45,334 nt of DNA from Clostridiales bacterium (GCA_019418625.1 DYBL01000046.1:1-45334); one strand, 5' to 3'; numbered from the stretch's first letter, positions 22,974-32,426 are shown. A program made the numbers and translations. Notes: generated from the sequence alone by a model not told the origin.

Positions 22974-24266
22974 ATGGAACAAACAAAGACCCTGGGCGGC
23001 CGCATTCAGGCGTTCCGAAAGACCGCCGGGCTCAGCCAGGAGGCCCTGGGAGAACAGCTGGGCGTCTCCCGGCAGGCAGTGAGCCGGTGGGAATCTGACG
23101 CCGCCGTGCCGGAGCTGGAAAAGCTGATCGCCATGAGCCGCCTGTTCGGCGTCACCGTGGGGGGGCTGCTGGGCGTGGAGTCCCCCGCTGAAGAGAGGGA
23201 CACATCCAGCCAAGGCGCGGCGGAGGCCGCAGACTCGGATATGGCACCGGAAGCCGAGACCCCTGCCCACGAACTGACAGACCGGGAGCTGACCGCCGTG
23301 GAGGCCATTGCGGAAAAATATCTGGCCGCCCAGCAGGCCCGTCAGAACCGCTGGAGATGGCCGCTTGTCATATTGGCCGGAGGGAGCATTCTGGCCCTTT
23401 TGGTGGCAGGCAGCGCCCTGAGGAACCAGCTGCAGCAGATCCGGCAGGAACTGCAGGCAGTGGAGACCTCCACCGGACAGCAGATCCAGTCCATCACCGG
23501 GCAAATTACCAGTATTTTAGCTGAACAAAACAATATAATAGACGATTATGCCGCTTCTGTGGAGGATTATAGCCTGACGGCCAAGACCATGACCCTGTCC
23601 GTCCGGGTCCATCCCGCCGCCTTTTCCGGCGATACCCAGGCCGTATTCACCGCCCGGACCGCCTCGGGAGAGCAGCGCTCCGCGGAGGCCGTGCGGACGG
23701 AGGACGGGTATTTTCAGGCGGAGGGCTGGGCCGTGCCCATGGACGGCCATGTGGAGCTGACCGTGACGATCACCGCCGGCGGTGTCAGCCACACAGAGAC
23801 GCTGGAGACACTGTCCGCCGATCCGGCGGATTACCGTCTGGCGGTGGAGGGCAGCTGGGAGACCAGCTGGAACGCCGGAACTGTCTACTTCAGCGGTCTG
23901 ACCTTGCACATTGACCCCCATCCCAGCGTGCCCCTGGAGCTGGAGCAGGTGGAGCTGACGGTCTTTCCCAACGGATCGGCGGAGCCGCTGTGGTCGTCCC
24001 CAATGCCGGAGGCAGCGGAGCTGTGGCGCAGGCACGGCTATGTGCAGGCGTATCTGACGGCAAAGGACTATATGCCTGCCCTGCCCCTTGCCAAGGGGGA
24101 GGAGATCCTGGCCGCGGCCAAGATCACCGACGATCACGGCCAGTCCTTCTGGTACCTTTTGGGAGCCGCCCGCAACGATGACGGTGACCTGCGGACCACA
24201 AGCGCCGCCGCCCTGAGATCCGCCTGCCCCAACTGGCAGCCGGGCGGTCACGTGAGTCTTGGGTGA
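22974..24266 (+). CDS. Membrane-anchored XRE-family regulator with extracellular domain
   Basis: A 430-residue protein. Residues 7-65 form a classic XRE helix-turn-helix (LGGRIQAFRKTAGLSQEALGEQLGVSRQAVSRWE). A Glu/Ala-rich linker follows, then one membrane segment (about 123-143, WPLVILAGGSILALLVAG) and a short coiled-coil stretch (RNQLQQIRQELQAVETSTGQQIQS). The C-terminal 250 residues are predicted extracellular, rich in beta strands, of no family I recognise. The layout suggests a one-component sensor with DNA binding inside and ligand or envelope sensing outside. The ATG at 22974 has AAAGGAGG 7 nt upstream; TATGCT at 22944-22949 with TGG before it may be the -10. It is divergent from malQ and followed by a terminator. 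Confidence 0.8.
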   Translation: MEQTKTLGGRIQAFRKTAGLSQEALGEQLGVSRQAVSRWESDAAVPELEKLIAMSRLFGVTVGGLLGVESPAEERDTSSQGAAEAADSDMAPEAETPAHELTDRELTAVEAIAEKYLAAQQARQNRWRWPLVILAGGSILALLVAGSALRNQLQQIRQELQAVETSTGQQIQSITGQITSILAEQNNIIDDYAASVEDYSLTAKTMTLSVRVHPAAFSGDTQAVFTARTASGEQRSAEAVRTEDGYFQAEGWAVPMDGHVELTVTITAGGVSHTETLETLSADPADYRLAVEGSWETSWNAGTVYFSGLTLHIDPHPSVPLELEQVELTVFPNGSAEPLWSSPMPEAAELWRRHGYVQAYLTAKDYMPALPLAKGEEILAAAKITDDHGQSFWYLLGAARNDDGDLRTTSAAALRSACPNWQPGGHVSLG

Positions 24267-24282
24267 CCGAATGCAAAAAGTG

Positions 24283-24329
24283 AAACAGGAAGCGCCCCGG
24301 AGCTTTTGCTCCGGGGCGCTTCCTGTTTT
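24283..24329. terminator. Very strong bidirectional terminator
   Basis: A perfect 21-bp stem, 24283-24303 against 24308-24328, with a TTTT loop, flanked by A and T runs. It separates the XRE gene from the convergent arg operon and ends both. Confidence 0.93.
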
Positions 24330-24338
24330 AAAGAGGGG

Positions 24339-25322
24339 TCACTTCATCAGCTCGTACATGACGGCTTTGATGGTGTGCATACGGTTTTCCGCCTCGTCAA
24401 AGACGATGGAGGCCTCGGACTCGAACACCTCGTCGGTGACCTCCATGGCGTCGCGGCCGAACTTTTCGCCCATTTCCTTGCCCACCTTGGTCTTATGATC
24501 GTGGTAAGCAGGCAGGCAGTGCATGAACTTGCACTGGGGACCGGCGTTGTCCATGAGGGTCTTGGTCACCTGATAGGGAGAGAGGGCCTCGATGCGCTCT
24601 TTCCACACCTCCACCGGCTCGCCCATGGAGACCCATACGTCCGTATAGAGTACGTGGGCGCCACGGGTCGCTTCCATGGGGTCCTCGATAAACTCCAGCA
24701 CGGCGCCGGTCTCAGCGGCGATGGCCTGGCAGGTCTCGATGAGCTCGGCGTTGGGCATGTACGCCTTGGGGGCGCAGGCCACAAAGTGCATGCCCATCTT
24801 GGCGCAGCCCACCATGAGGCTGTTGCCCATGTTGAACCGGGCATCGCCCAGGTACACCAGCTTGATGCCCTTGAGGGAGCCGAAGTGCTCCTGGATGGTC
24901 AGGAAGTCCGCCAGGATCTGGGTGGGGTGGAACTCGTCGGTGAGGCCGTTGAACACGGGCACACCGGCGTAATGAGCCAGCTCCTCCACGATGCTCTGGC
25001 CGAAGCCCCGGTACTCGATGCCGTCATACATGCGGCCCAGCACCCGGGCGGTGTCGGCGATGGACTCCTTCACGCCGATCTGGGAGCCGGTGGGCCCCAG
25101 ATAGGTGGAGCCCATGCCCAGATCCCGGGCGGCCACCTCGAAGGCGCAGCGGGTGCGGGTGGAGGTCTTTTCAAAGATCAGCGCCACGTTCTTGCCCTCC
25201 AGGTAGCGGTGGGGCACACCGGCCTTCTTCTTGGCCTTCAGGTCCGCGGCAGTATCCAAAAACTGCTGGATCTGGGCGGGGGTAAAGTCCAGCAGCTTCA
25301 AAAAGTGCATCTGGTTTTCCAT
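24339..25322 (-). CDS. argF: Ornithine carbamoyltransferase
   Basis: A 327-residue enzyme that makes citrulline from ornithine and carbamoyl phosphate. The carbamoyl-phosphate site STRTRCAFEVAA (about residues 54-65) and the ornithine-site motif MHCLPAYHD are intact, as is FNGLTDEFHPTQILADF. The ATG at 25322 has GAGAGG 7 nt upstream. It is the last gene of the seven-gene arginine operon and ends at the bidirectional terminator. Length and motifs are standard. The operon context favours biosynthesis over the catabolic enzyme ArcB. Confidence 0.96.
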   Translation of the reverse strand: MENQMHFLKLLDFTPAQIQQFLDTAADLKAKKKAGVPHRYLEGKNVALIFEKTSTRTRCAFEVAARDLGMGSTYLGPTGSQIGVKESIADTARVLGRMYDGIEYRGFGQSIVEELAHYAGVPVFNGLTDEFHPTQILADFLTIQEHFGSLKGIKLVYLGDARFNMGNSLMVGCAKMGMHFVACAPKAYMPNAELIETCQAIAAETGAVLEFIEDPMEATRGAHVLYTDVWVSMGEPVEVWKERIEALSPYQVTKTLMDNAGPQCKFMHCLPAYHDHKTKVGKEMGEKFGRDAMEVTDEVFESEASIVFDEAENRMHTIKAVMYELMK

Positions 25323-25352
25323 GGGTGTTCCTCTCTTTCTTTCCGTACTGGC

Positions 25353-26531
25353 TCAGCCCAGCGTCTTTTTCATGATGGCGATGCCCTGGTCCATCTCCTC
25401 TTTCGTGATGGTCAGGGGCGGCAGCAGCCGCATGCCCGGGCCTGCGGTGAGCACCAGCAGTCCGTTTGCGATGAGCTTCTGGGCGATGTCCTTGTTGGTA
25501 TAGCCGTCGGCCACGGCGATGCCGATCATAAGGCCCAGGCCCCGGGTCTTGCCGAAGCAGGGCAGGTGCAGATCCTCGATGGCAGCACGCAGGTAGTTGC
25601 CCTTTTCCTTGACCTGCTGCAAAAATTCGTCGGTGAGCACGTCCTGCACCGCCAGGGCCGCCGCCGCGCAGACGGGGTTGGCACCAAAAGTCGTGGCGTG
25701 CATGCCGGGGCCCAGCACATCCCGGCACTTTTCGTTGGCCAGGATGCCGCTCATGGGGAGGCCTCCGGCAATGCCCTTGGCGAAGGACACCACGTCCGGC
25801 AAAATGCCATACTGCTGGAAGGCGAACAGGCTGCCTGTCCGGCCTACGCCGGTCTGCACCTCGTCCACCAGCAGCAGCCAGTCCTTTTCTTTGCACAGCG
25901 CCGCCACTGCCTGGACATAGTCCTGCTCCAGGGGCAGCACGCCGCCCTCACCCTGGACCAGCTCCACCATGACGGCGCACACGTCGTCTCCGGCGGCCGC
26001 CTCCAGGGAGGCAAGGTCATTGGCCGCGGCGTAGCGGAAGCCCTCGGTGAAGGGGAAGAAATAGTTGTGGAACACGTCCTGGCCCGTGGCGGTCAGGGTG
26101 GTGATGGTGCGGCCGTGGAAGGAATTTTTCAGCGTGATGATGGTGGCGCGGCCGGAGCCGTACTTGTCGAAGCTGTACTTTCTCGCCAGCTTGATCATGC
26201 CCTCGTTGGCCTCGCCGCCGCCGTTGGCGAAGAACACGCAGCTCTCCCCTGTGCGCTGGCAGAGCTTCTGGGCCAGCAGGGCCGGCGGCTCCGTATAGAA
26301 GAGGTTGGACACATGGCCCAGCTTCTTGGCCTGGGCGGTGATGGCCTCCGCCCAGGGCTCGCTGCCGTAGCCCAGGGACGTGACGCCGATGCCGCTGGTA
26401 AAGTCGATGTAGGCGTTGCCCTCCGGGTCGTAGAGAGTGGCTCCCTGCCCGTGGTCGATGGCCACCGGAAAGCGGCCATAGGTATGCATGATATACTGGC
26501 CCGTCAGGGCCTGAATTTCCTTGGAAGTCAT
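25353..26531 (-). CDS. argD: Acetylornithine aminotransferase
   Basis: A 392-residue class III PLP aminotransferase that converts N-acetylglutamate semialdehyde to N-acetylornithine. Visible blocks include YIDFTSGIGVTSLGYG, FFANGGGEANEGMIKLARKY, LLLVDEVQTGVGRTGSLFAFQ and the PLP-lysine region SFAKGIAGGLPMSGIL. The ATG at 26531 has GGGAGG 9 nt upstream, overlapping the end of argB. It lies between argB and argF. All expected catalytic blocks are present. Confidence 0.96.
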   Translation of the reverse strand: MTSKEIQALTGQYIMHTYGRFPVAIDHGQGATLYDPEGNAYIDFTSGIGVTSLGYGSEPWAEAITAQAKKLGHVSNLFYTEPPALLAQKLCQRTGESCVFFANGGGEANEGMIKLARKYSFDKYGSGRATIITLKNSFHGRTITTLTATGQDVFHNYFFPFTEGFRYAAANDLASLEAAAGDDVCAVMVELVQGEGGVLPLEQDYVQAVAALCKEKDWLLLVDEVQTGVGRTGSLFAFQQYGILPDVVSFAKGIAGGLPMSGILANEKCRDVLGPGMHATTFGANPVCAAAALAVQDVLTDEFLQQVKEKGNYLRAAIEDLHLPCFGKTRGLGLMIGIAVADGYTNKDIAQKLIANGLLVLTAGPGMRLLPPLTITKEEMDQGIAIMKKTLG

Positions 26532-26535
26532 GGGT

Positions 26536-27396
26536 TTATTCCTCCCTTTTCAGCATGGTGCCGATGCCCCGGTCACTCAGAAGCTCAATGAGGATGGAGT
26601 GGGGGATGCGGCCGTCCAGGATGTGTACCCGCTCCACGCCGCCGGCGATGGCGTCCACACAGCACTGCATCTTGGGGATCATGCCCCCGGAGATGATGCC
26701 CCGCTCCACCAGCTGCGGCACCTCGTAGGTATGCAGCTCATGGATGAGGGTGTCCTCGTCGTGGGGGTCCTCCAGAAGGCCCCGGACGTCGGTGAGCAAA
26801 ATGAGCTTTTCCGCGCCCAGCGCCTTGGCAAGCTCGGCAGCGGCCGTGTCTGCGTTGATGTTGTAAGCGGTGTCTGCGTCCACGCCCTGGGCCACGGTGG
26901 ACACCACCGGGATATAGCCGCTCATAAGGGCATTTTCCACCGGCTCCGGGTTCACGCCGGTGATCTTGCCCACCAGGCCGTACTTTTCATCCAGGCACTC
27001 CGCCTGAAAAAGCTGCCCGTCCATGCCGCAAAGGCCGATGGCCTGCCCGCCCAGACGGCCCAGCTGGGCCACCAGGTTTTTATTGACCTTGCCGCACAGC
27101 ACCGACTGCACCACATCCATGGTGACCTCATCGGTATAGCGCAGGCCGTCTACGAACCGGGACTCGTGTCCCAGCCGGCGGAGCATGTCGGAGATCTCCG
27201 GCCCGCCGCCGTGGACCACCACCACCCGGATGCCCACCAGGCTCAAAAGCACGATGTCGCTCATGACGGCTTTCCGCAGCTCCTCGGAGATCATGGCGTT
27301 GCCGCCGTACTTGATGACGATGGTCTTTCCGGTGAATTTTTGAATATAAGGCAGGGCCTCCACCAGTGTCTGGGCCTGCTGTGCATGTGAGGTCAT
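26536..27396 (-). CDS. argB: Acetylglutamate kinase
   Basis: A 286-residue amino-acid kinase that phosphorylates N-acetylglutamate, the second step of the pathway and often the site of arginine inhibition. The ATP-binding TIVIKYGGNAM and the VVVVHGGGPEISDML loop are intact, with YNINADTAAAELAKAL and GGMIPKMQCCVDAI near the C-terminus. The ATG at 27396 follows AAGGAGA by 7 nt; the longer form lacks such a site. It sits between argJ and argD, 5 nt from argD. Confidence 0.96.
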   Translation of the reverse strand: MTSHAQQAQTLVEALPYIQKFTGKTIVIKYGGNAMISEELRKAVMSDIVLLSLVGIRVVVVHGGGPEISDMLRRLGHESRFVDGLRYTDEVTMDVVQSVLCGKVNKNLVAQLGRLGGQAIGLCGMDGQLFQAECLDEKYGLVGKITGVNPEPVENALMSGYIPVVSTVAQGVDADTAYNINADTAAAELAKALGAEKLILLTDVRGLLEDPHDEDTLIHELHTYEVPQLVERGIISGGMIPKMQCCVDAIAGGVERVHILDGRIPHSILIELLSDRGIGTMLKREE

Positions 27397-27425
27397 GGTG
27401 TTCTCTCCTTCCGATCCTGCGGGTA

Positions 27426-28649
27426 TCACGTCCGGTAGTCCCCGTTGATCTTGATGTAATCGTAGGTAATGTCGCAGCCCCAGCAGGTGCAGCTGCCGTC
27501 GCCCTCGCCCATGGCCACGCGGATCTCCACGTCGTGCTCGGTGAGGATCTTCTTGGCCTGGTCCTCGTCAAAGGGAAGGCCCCGGCCCGCCGCGCACACG
27601 GCGATCTCACCGGCCGCGCTGGCAAAGGACACGTCCACCTTGTCCGGGTCAAAGACTTCGCCGGAGTAGCCCATGGCACACAGGACTCTGCCCCAGTTGG
27701 CGTCGGCGCCGAAGATGGCCGCCTTGGTGAGGGTGGAGGAGATGACGGACTTGGCGATGGTCTCGGCGCTGCCCTCACTCTTGGCGCCGGTGACCGTGCA
27801 GGTGATGAGGTGCTTGGCGCCCTCACCGTCGGAGGCCATGGACCGGGCCATGTGGATGCACAGGGTCTGGAGAGCCTCCAAAAACGCCTGGTAGTCCGCT
27901 CCCTCATCGGTGATAGGGGCGTTGCCCGCCAGGCCGTTGGCCAGGATCATGCAGGAGTCATTGGTGGAGGTGTCGCCATCCACGCTGATGCGGTTGAAGC
28001 TCCTATTGGCCGTCGCCAGCAGGGCCTTTTTCAGCATGGGCGCGGCAATGGCGCAGTCCGTGGTGAGGAAGCAGAGCATGGTGCCCATGTTGGGGTGGAT
28101 CATGCCGCTGCCCTTGGCGATGCCGCCGATACGGCAGGTCTTGCCGCCGATGACCGTCTCCACCGCCGCCTCTTTTTTCACCGTGTCCGTGGTCATGATG
28201 GCGTGGGCCGCAGCGTCGCTGGCCGCGGCGGAGGATTCCAGCGCCGCATACAGCGCCGGGACACCCTCCTCGATCACGGAGATGTTCAGTGTCTGGCCGA
28301 TGACGCCGGTGGAGGACACCAGCACATCTCCGGCGTCGCAGCCGATGGCCTTGGCCGCCGCCGCGCACATGCGTGCCGCGTTCTCCTCTCCCTGGGGGGC
28401 ACAGGCGTTGGCGTTGCCGCTGTTGGCCAGGATGGCCCGGGCCTTGCCGTCGGCAAGGTGGGCCAGGTCCACCAGGATGGGGGCCGCCTTCACCACGTTT
28501 TTCGTAAAGATACCGGCCGCGGCGCACTCCACGTCCGAGACGATCAGCGCCACGTCCTTTTTCCACGCGGCGTGGGTCTTGACGCCTACATGGATGCCGG
28601 AGGCCTGAAAGCCCTGGGGGGCGCACACGCCGTTTTCCACAAATTTCAT
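27426..28649 (-). CDS. argJ: Bifunctional ornithine acetyltransferase / N-acetylglutamate synthase
   Basis: A 407-residue ArgJ that recycles the acetyl group from N-acetylornithine to glutamate and may also acetylate glutamate with acetyl-CoA. The self-cleavage site is in GSGMIHPNMGTMLCFLTTD, where the Thr becomes the N-terminal nucleophile of the beta chain; the residue before it is Gly instead of the commoner Ala. Substrate blocks ANSGNANAC and STGVIGQ are present. The ATG at 28649 has AAGGAGG 8 nt upstream. With argJ present and no argA in the operon, the cell probably uses the cyclic pathway. Confidence 0.96.
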   Translation of the reverse strand: MKFVENGVCAPQGFQASGIHVGVKTHAAWKKDVALIVSDVECAAAGIFTKNVVKAAPILVDLAHLADGKARAILANSGNANACAPQGEENAARMCAAAAKAIGCDAGDVLVSSTGVIGQTLNISVIEEGVPALYAALESSAAASDAAAHAIMTTDTVKKEAAVETVIGGKTCRIGGIAKGSGMIHPNMGTMLCFLTTDCAIAAPMLKKALLATANRSFNRISVDGDTSTNDSCMILANGLAGNAPITDEGADYQAFLEALQTLCIHMARSMASDGEGAKHLITCTVTGAKSEGSAETIAKSVISSTLTKAAIFGADANWGRVLCAMGYSGEVFDPDKVDVSFASAAGEIAVCAAGRGLPFDEDQAKKILTEHDVEIRVAMGEGDGSCTCWGCDITYDYIKINGDYRT

Positions 28650-28730
28650 TAGGAGTTCCTCCTTCTATGTTCCGCCCGGCAGCTTTGTCTCGGCCCCGGC
28701 GCTGTAAATCCGCTGTATGATAAGCCGCTT

Positions 28731-29663
28731 TTAAATCAGGCCCGTGGTCTCCTCCAGGCCCAGCATCAGGTTCATGTTCTGGACGGCGGCGCCGGAGGCA
28801 CCCTTGCCCAGGTTGTCGAACAGGGCCGTGACGGTGAACTGGCCGTCGTTGCCCGCCGCCACGATGGAAAGGCTGTTGCTTCCGGCTTTGGCATTGGCGT
28901 AGAGCTTGGCGGTGTCCGTGTCCGGCGCCACCTGCACCAGCTTCTGCCCGGCATAGTGGGCCTGGTAGATTTCCTGCACCTGCTGCAAAGAAGAAACGCC
29001 CGTCAGCTGACTCATATGGAGCATCACCGTGGTGGCCATGCCCTTGTAGTAGTCATCCACCACCGGGACGAACACCGGCGGCTTTGCAAGGCCGCAGATG
29101 GTCTGCATCTCCGGCAGGTGCTTGTGGCCCTGGCCCAGACCGTAGGGGCAGGGACTGGAGAGCTCCGCGCCCCGGTCCGCCGCCTCATACTGGGCGATCA
29201 TCTTCTTTCCGCCGCCGGAGTAGCCGGTGAGGGAAAAGCAGGTGAGGTCCGCATGGGCGGGCAATACGCCCGCCGCGATCAGAGGATACACCACACTGAT
29301 AAAGCCGGTAGCGTGACAGCCGGGATTGGCCACCCATTTGGCGTTTGCGATGGCCTCTTTCTTGCCGGCTTTCAGCTCCGGGAAGCCGTACACCCAGCCG
29401 GGGGCCGTGCGGTGGGCGGTGGAGGCGTCGATGACGCGGGTGGCGGGATTTTCCACCATGGCCACCGCCTCCCGGGCCGCCGCGTCCGGCAGGCACAAAA
29501 ACACGATATCCGCCTGGTTGATGCAGGCTTTCCGCGCTTGCGGGTCCTTGCGCTTTTCCTCGTCGATCAGCAGCAGTTCGATGTCGTCTCTGGCACTGAG
29601 CCGGTCGTAGATCTGCAATCCGGTGGTGCCGTCCTTGCCGTCGATATAGACAATGGGTTTCAT
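28731..29663 (-). CDS. argC: N-acetyl-gamma-glutamyl-phosphate reductase (short, type 2)
   Basis: A 310-residue NADP-dependent reductase, the third enzyme of arginine synthesis. VYIDGKDGTTGLQIYDRL is the Rossmann start of the shorter type 2 enzymes, and NPGCHATGF carries the catalytic Cys; HKHLPEMQ is the downstream conserved His block. The ATG at 29663 has AAGGAGG 5 nt upstream and follows the argH stop closely. An 81-nt gap with no clear hairpin separates it from argJ. Type 2 ArgC is less common in Firmicutes than the 345-residue form, but Clostridia of this group carry it. Confidence 0.94.
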   Translation of the reverse strand: MKPIVYIDGKDGTTGLQIYDRLSARDDIELLLIDEEKRKDPQARKACINQADIVFLCLPDAAAREAVAMVENPATRVIDASTAHRTAPGWVYGFPELKAGKKEAIANAKWVANPGCHATGFISVVYPLIAAGVLPAHADLTCFSLTGYSGGGKKMIAQYEAADRGAELSSPCPYGLGQGHKHLPEMQTICGLAKPPVFVPVVDDYYKGMATTVMLHMSQLTGVSSLQQVQEIYQAHYAGQKLVQVAPDTDTAKLYANAKAGSNSLSIVAAGNDGQFTVTALFDNLGKGASGAAVQNMNLMLGLEETTGLI

Positions 29664-29673
29664 GGCGTCCTCC

Positions 29674-31053
29674 TTACTTCCGGCTCTCTACAAACGCTTC
29701 CAGCGATTCGATCTGCCGCTTCGTCTCTTCCACGGCGGGACCGCCGAAGCTATTGCGCAGGGCCATGCAGTTTTCCAGCTTCAGCGCCTCATAGACGTCC
29801 GCTTCAAAAAGGGTAGAAACAGACTGGAGCTCCGAAAGAGAAAGCTCCTCCAGCGTCTTGCCCTGGGCGGTGCAAAGGGCCACAAGATGGCCGGTGACGG
29901 TGTAGGCATCCCGGAAGGGCATGCCCTTTTTGGTGAGATAGTCGGCGCAGTCCGTGGCGTTGATGAAGCCCTTTCCCGCCGCGGCGCGCATGTTGTCCGT
30001 GCGGACGGTCATGGTGTCCAGCATGGCGGCAAACACCGGCAGGCACTGCTCCACCGTGTCCACGGCGTCGAATACCGGCTCCTTGTCCTCCTGCATATCC
30101 TTGTTGTATGCAAGAGGCAGTCCCTTCATCACCGTCAAAAGGCCCATGAGGTCGCCGTACACCCGGCCCGTCTTGCCCCGCACCAGCTCGGCAACGTCCG
30201 GGTTTTTCTTCTGGGGCATGATGGAAGAGCCGGTGGCATAGGCGTCGTCCAGCTCGATGAACTTGAACTCCCAGCTGCACCAGAGGATGACCTCCTCGGA
30301 AAAGCGGCTAAGGTGCATCATCAAAATGGAGAGGGCGCTTAAAAACTCCAGGGCGTAGTCCCGGTCGGAGACGCCGTCGAGAGAGTTGCCCATGGGGCCG
30401 TCGAAGCCCAGGGCCTGGGCGGTCATAAAGCGGTCGATGGGATAGGTGGTGCCCGCCAGGGCACCGCAGCCTAAGGGGCACTCGTTGAGCCGGGCGGCGC
30501 AGTCCTCCAGGCGCTGCACGTCCCGGCGGAACATGGCGCCGTAGGCCATGAGATGCTGTGCAAAGGAGATGGGCTGGGCCCGCTGGAGGTGGGTATAGCC
30601 GGGCATGACCGCCGTCTGATACTGCTTTGCCTGACGGCAGAGCACCGTTTCAAGCTCCAGGAGCTGCTCCACGATCACGCCGACCTGGGTGCGGACGTAC
30701 ATGCGGAAGTCCAGCGCCACCTGGTCGTTGCGGCTGCGGGCGGTGTGCAGGCGCTTGCCCGCCTGGCCGATGCGCGCCGTCAGCAGCGATTCCACATTCA
30801 TGTGGATATCCTCGTTGTCGGCGGTGAATTCCACCTTGCCCGCCTCGATGTCCGCCAGGATATCCGCAAGGCCCTTGACGATGGCCTCCGTATCCTCCCC
30901 GGAGATGATGCCGCACGCACCCAGCATCTTGGCATGGGCCATGGAGCCGGTGATATCCTCCTTGTAGAGCCGCTGGTCAAAGTGGATGGAGGCATTGAAG
31001 TCGTTGACCAGTTCATCGGTCTCCTTTTGAAACCGTCCGCCCCATAATTTCAT
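29674..31053 (-). CDS. argH: Argininosuccinate lyase
   Basis: A 459-residue fumarase/aspartase-superfamily enzyme that splits argininosuccinate into arginine and fumarate. The superfamily signature GSSIMPQKKNPDVAELVRG is intact, as are ARSRNDQVALDFRMY and GYTHLQRAQPISFAQHL with the catalytic residues. The ATG at 31053 follows AAAGGAG. It lies after argG across an 81-nt spacer with a strong hairpin. The fumarate it makes could feed the fumC gene product encoded 2 kb away. Confidence 0.97.
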   Translation of the reverse strand: MKLWGGRFQKETDELVNDFNASIHFDQRLYKEDITGSMAHAKMLGACGIISGEDTEAIVKGLADILADIEAGKVEFTADNEDIHMNVESLLTARIGQAGKRLHTARSRNDQVALDFRMYVRTQVGVIVEQLLELETVLCRQAKQYQTAVMPGYTHLQRAQPISFAQHLMAYGAMFRRDVQRLEDCAARLNECPLGCGALAGTTYPIDRFMTAQALGFDGPMGNSLDGVSDRDYALEFLSALSILMMHLSRFSEEVILWCSWEFKFIELDDAYATGSSIMPQKKNPDVAELVRGKTGRVYGDLMGLLTVMKGLPLAYNKDMQEDKEPVFDAVDTVEQCLPVFAAMLDTMTVRTDNMRAAAGKGFINATDCADYLTKKGMPFRDAYTVTGHLVALCTAQGKTLEELSLSELQSVSTLFEADVYEALKLENCMALRNSFGGPAVEETKRQIESLEAFVESRK

Positions 31054-31095
31054 AGTGTTTCTCCTTTACACGCCGCCGCGCGGCAAAGTTGCCAG

Positions 31096-31123
31096 TTGGG
31101 AGGGGAGCTCTCTCCCCTCCCAA
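31096..31123 (-). repeat. Intercistronic hairpin between argG and argH
   Basis: A perfect 12-bp inverted repeat, TTGGGAGGGGAG (31096-31107) with its complement 31112-31123. No T run follows on the minus strand, so it is more likely an mRNA stability or attenuation element than a terminator. Confidence 0.7.
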
Positions 31124-31134
31124 TCTGTTTTCAT

Positions 31135-32358
31135 TTACAGCTTGCCCTGCTCCCGCAGTGCCAGCACCGTGTCAGGCAGGCCCCAGAGGTTGATGAAGCC
31201 CGTGGCGTCGGCCTGGTTGTAGTCGCTTTCGTTGAACGTCACCAGCTGCTCGGAGTAGAGAGAGCAGGGAGAGGTGATGGAAGCGGTGATCATGTTGCCC
31301 TTGTAGAGCTTGAGCTTGACAGAGCCGGTCACATGCTCCTGGGTCTTGTCGGCAAAGGCGCTCAGGGCCTCCCGCAGGGGAGTGAACCACTTGCCGTTGT
31401 ACACCAGATCCGCGAAGTCCACCGCCAGCTTCGCCTTCATGTGGGCGGTGTCCTTGTCGATGGTGATCATCTCCAGGCACTGATGGGCCTTGTAGAGGAT
31501 GGTGCCGCCGGGCGTTTCGTAGACGCCGCGGTCCTTCATGCCCACCAGCCGGTTTTCCACAATGTCCAGCAGGCCGATGCCGTTCTCACCGCCCAGCTTG
31601 TTGAGCTTGCGGATGATATCGCTGGCCTTCATCTTTTCGCCGTCGATGGCCACGGGCACGCCTTTTTCAAAGTCCAGCGTCACATAGGTGGCCTTGTCGG
31701 GGGCGGCGACGGGGCTCACGCCCATCTCCAAAAAGCCGGGCTTTTCGTACTGGGGCTCGTTGGCGGGGTCCTCCAGGTCCAGGCCCTCGTGGCTCAGGTG
31801 CCAGAGGTTCTTGTCCTTGGAGTAGTTGGTCTCCCGGGAGATCTTCAGGGGCACGTTGTGGGCCTCGGCATAGTCGATCTCCTCGTCACGGCCCTTGATG
31901 CTCCACTCTCTCCAGGGAGCGATGATGGTCATTTCGGGAGCGAAGCGCTTGATGGCCAGCTCGAAACGCACCTGGTCGTTGCCCTTGCCGGTGCAGCCGT
32001 GGGCGATGGCGTCAGCCCCCTCGGCCTTGGCGATCTCCACCAGCTTCTTGGCGATGACGGGCCGGGCAAAGGCGGTGCCCAGCAGATACTGCTCGTAGCT
32101 GGCGCCCATCTTCATAGAGGGGATGATGACCTCATCCACCATCTCGTCGGTCAGGTCTGCGATGTACAGCTTGGAAGCGCCGGTCTTGATGGCCTTTTCC
32201 TCCAGGCCGTCCAGCTCGTCGTTCTGGCCTACGTCACCGGCCACGGCGATGATCTCGGGGTTGCCGTAGTTTTCCTTCAGCCAGGGAATGATGATGGATG
32301 TATCCAGTCCGCCGGAATAGGCCAGGACGATCTTTTTGATCTCTTTCTTGCTCTTCAT
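31135..32358 (-). CDS. argG: Argininosuccinate synthase
   Basis: A 407-residue ATP-dependent enzyme joining citrulline and aspartate. The ATP pyrophosphatase P-loop is KIVLAYSGGLDTSIIIPWL at the N-terminus; GCTGKGNDQVRFE and TNYSKDKNLWHLSHEGLDLEDP are also typical. The ATG at 32358 has GGAGGG 7 nt upstream; an open extension upstream includes the promoter and is not coding. It is the first gene of the arginine operon. An ArgR-type operator overlaps its promoter, so the whole pathway should be repressed by arginine. Confidence 0.97.
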   Translation of the reverse strand: MKSKKEIKKIVLAYSGGLDTSIIIPWLKENYGNPEIIAVAGDVGQNDELDGLEEKAIKTGASKLYIADLTDEMVDEVIIPSMKMGASYEQYLLGTAFARPVIAKKLVEIAKAEGADAIAHGCTGKGNDQVRFELAIKRFAPEMTIIAPWREWSIKGRDEEIDYAEAHNVPLKISRETNYSKDKNLWHLSHEGLDLEDPANEPQYEKPGFLEMGVSPVAAPDKATYVTLDFEKGVPVAIDGEKMKASDIIRKLNKLGGENGIGLLDIVENRLVGMKDRGVYETPGGTILYKAHQCLEMITIDKDTAHMKAKLAVDFADLVYNGKWFTPLREALSAFADKTQEHVTGSVKLKLYKGNMITASITSPCSLYSEQLVTFNESDYNQADATGFINLWGLPDTVLALREQGKL

Positions 32359-32395
32359 GGTGTGTCCCTCCGTTGCGTTGTTTGTTGATGTATGA

Positions 32396-32426
32396 ATTAT
32401 ACGTCTTACTTGAATAAATATGCAAG
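32396..32426 (-). promoter_or_regulatory. argG promoter with overlapping ARG box
   Basis: On the minus strand, TTGCAT (32420-32425), an 18-bp spacer and TATAAT (32396-32401). CTTGAATAAATATGCAAG (32409-32426) is a near-palindrome matching the ARG box pattern TGAATA-N-ATTCA and covers the -35 and half the spacer, so a bound ArgR repressor would exclude RNA polymerase. No argR gene is in the window. Confidence 0.8.
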
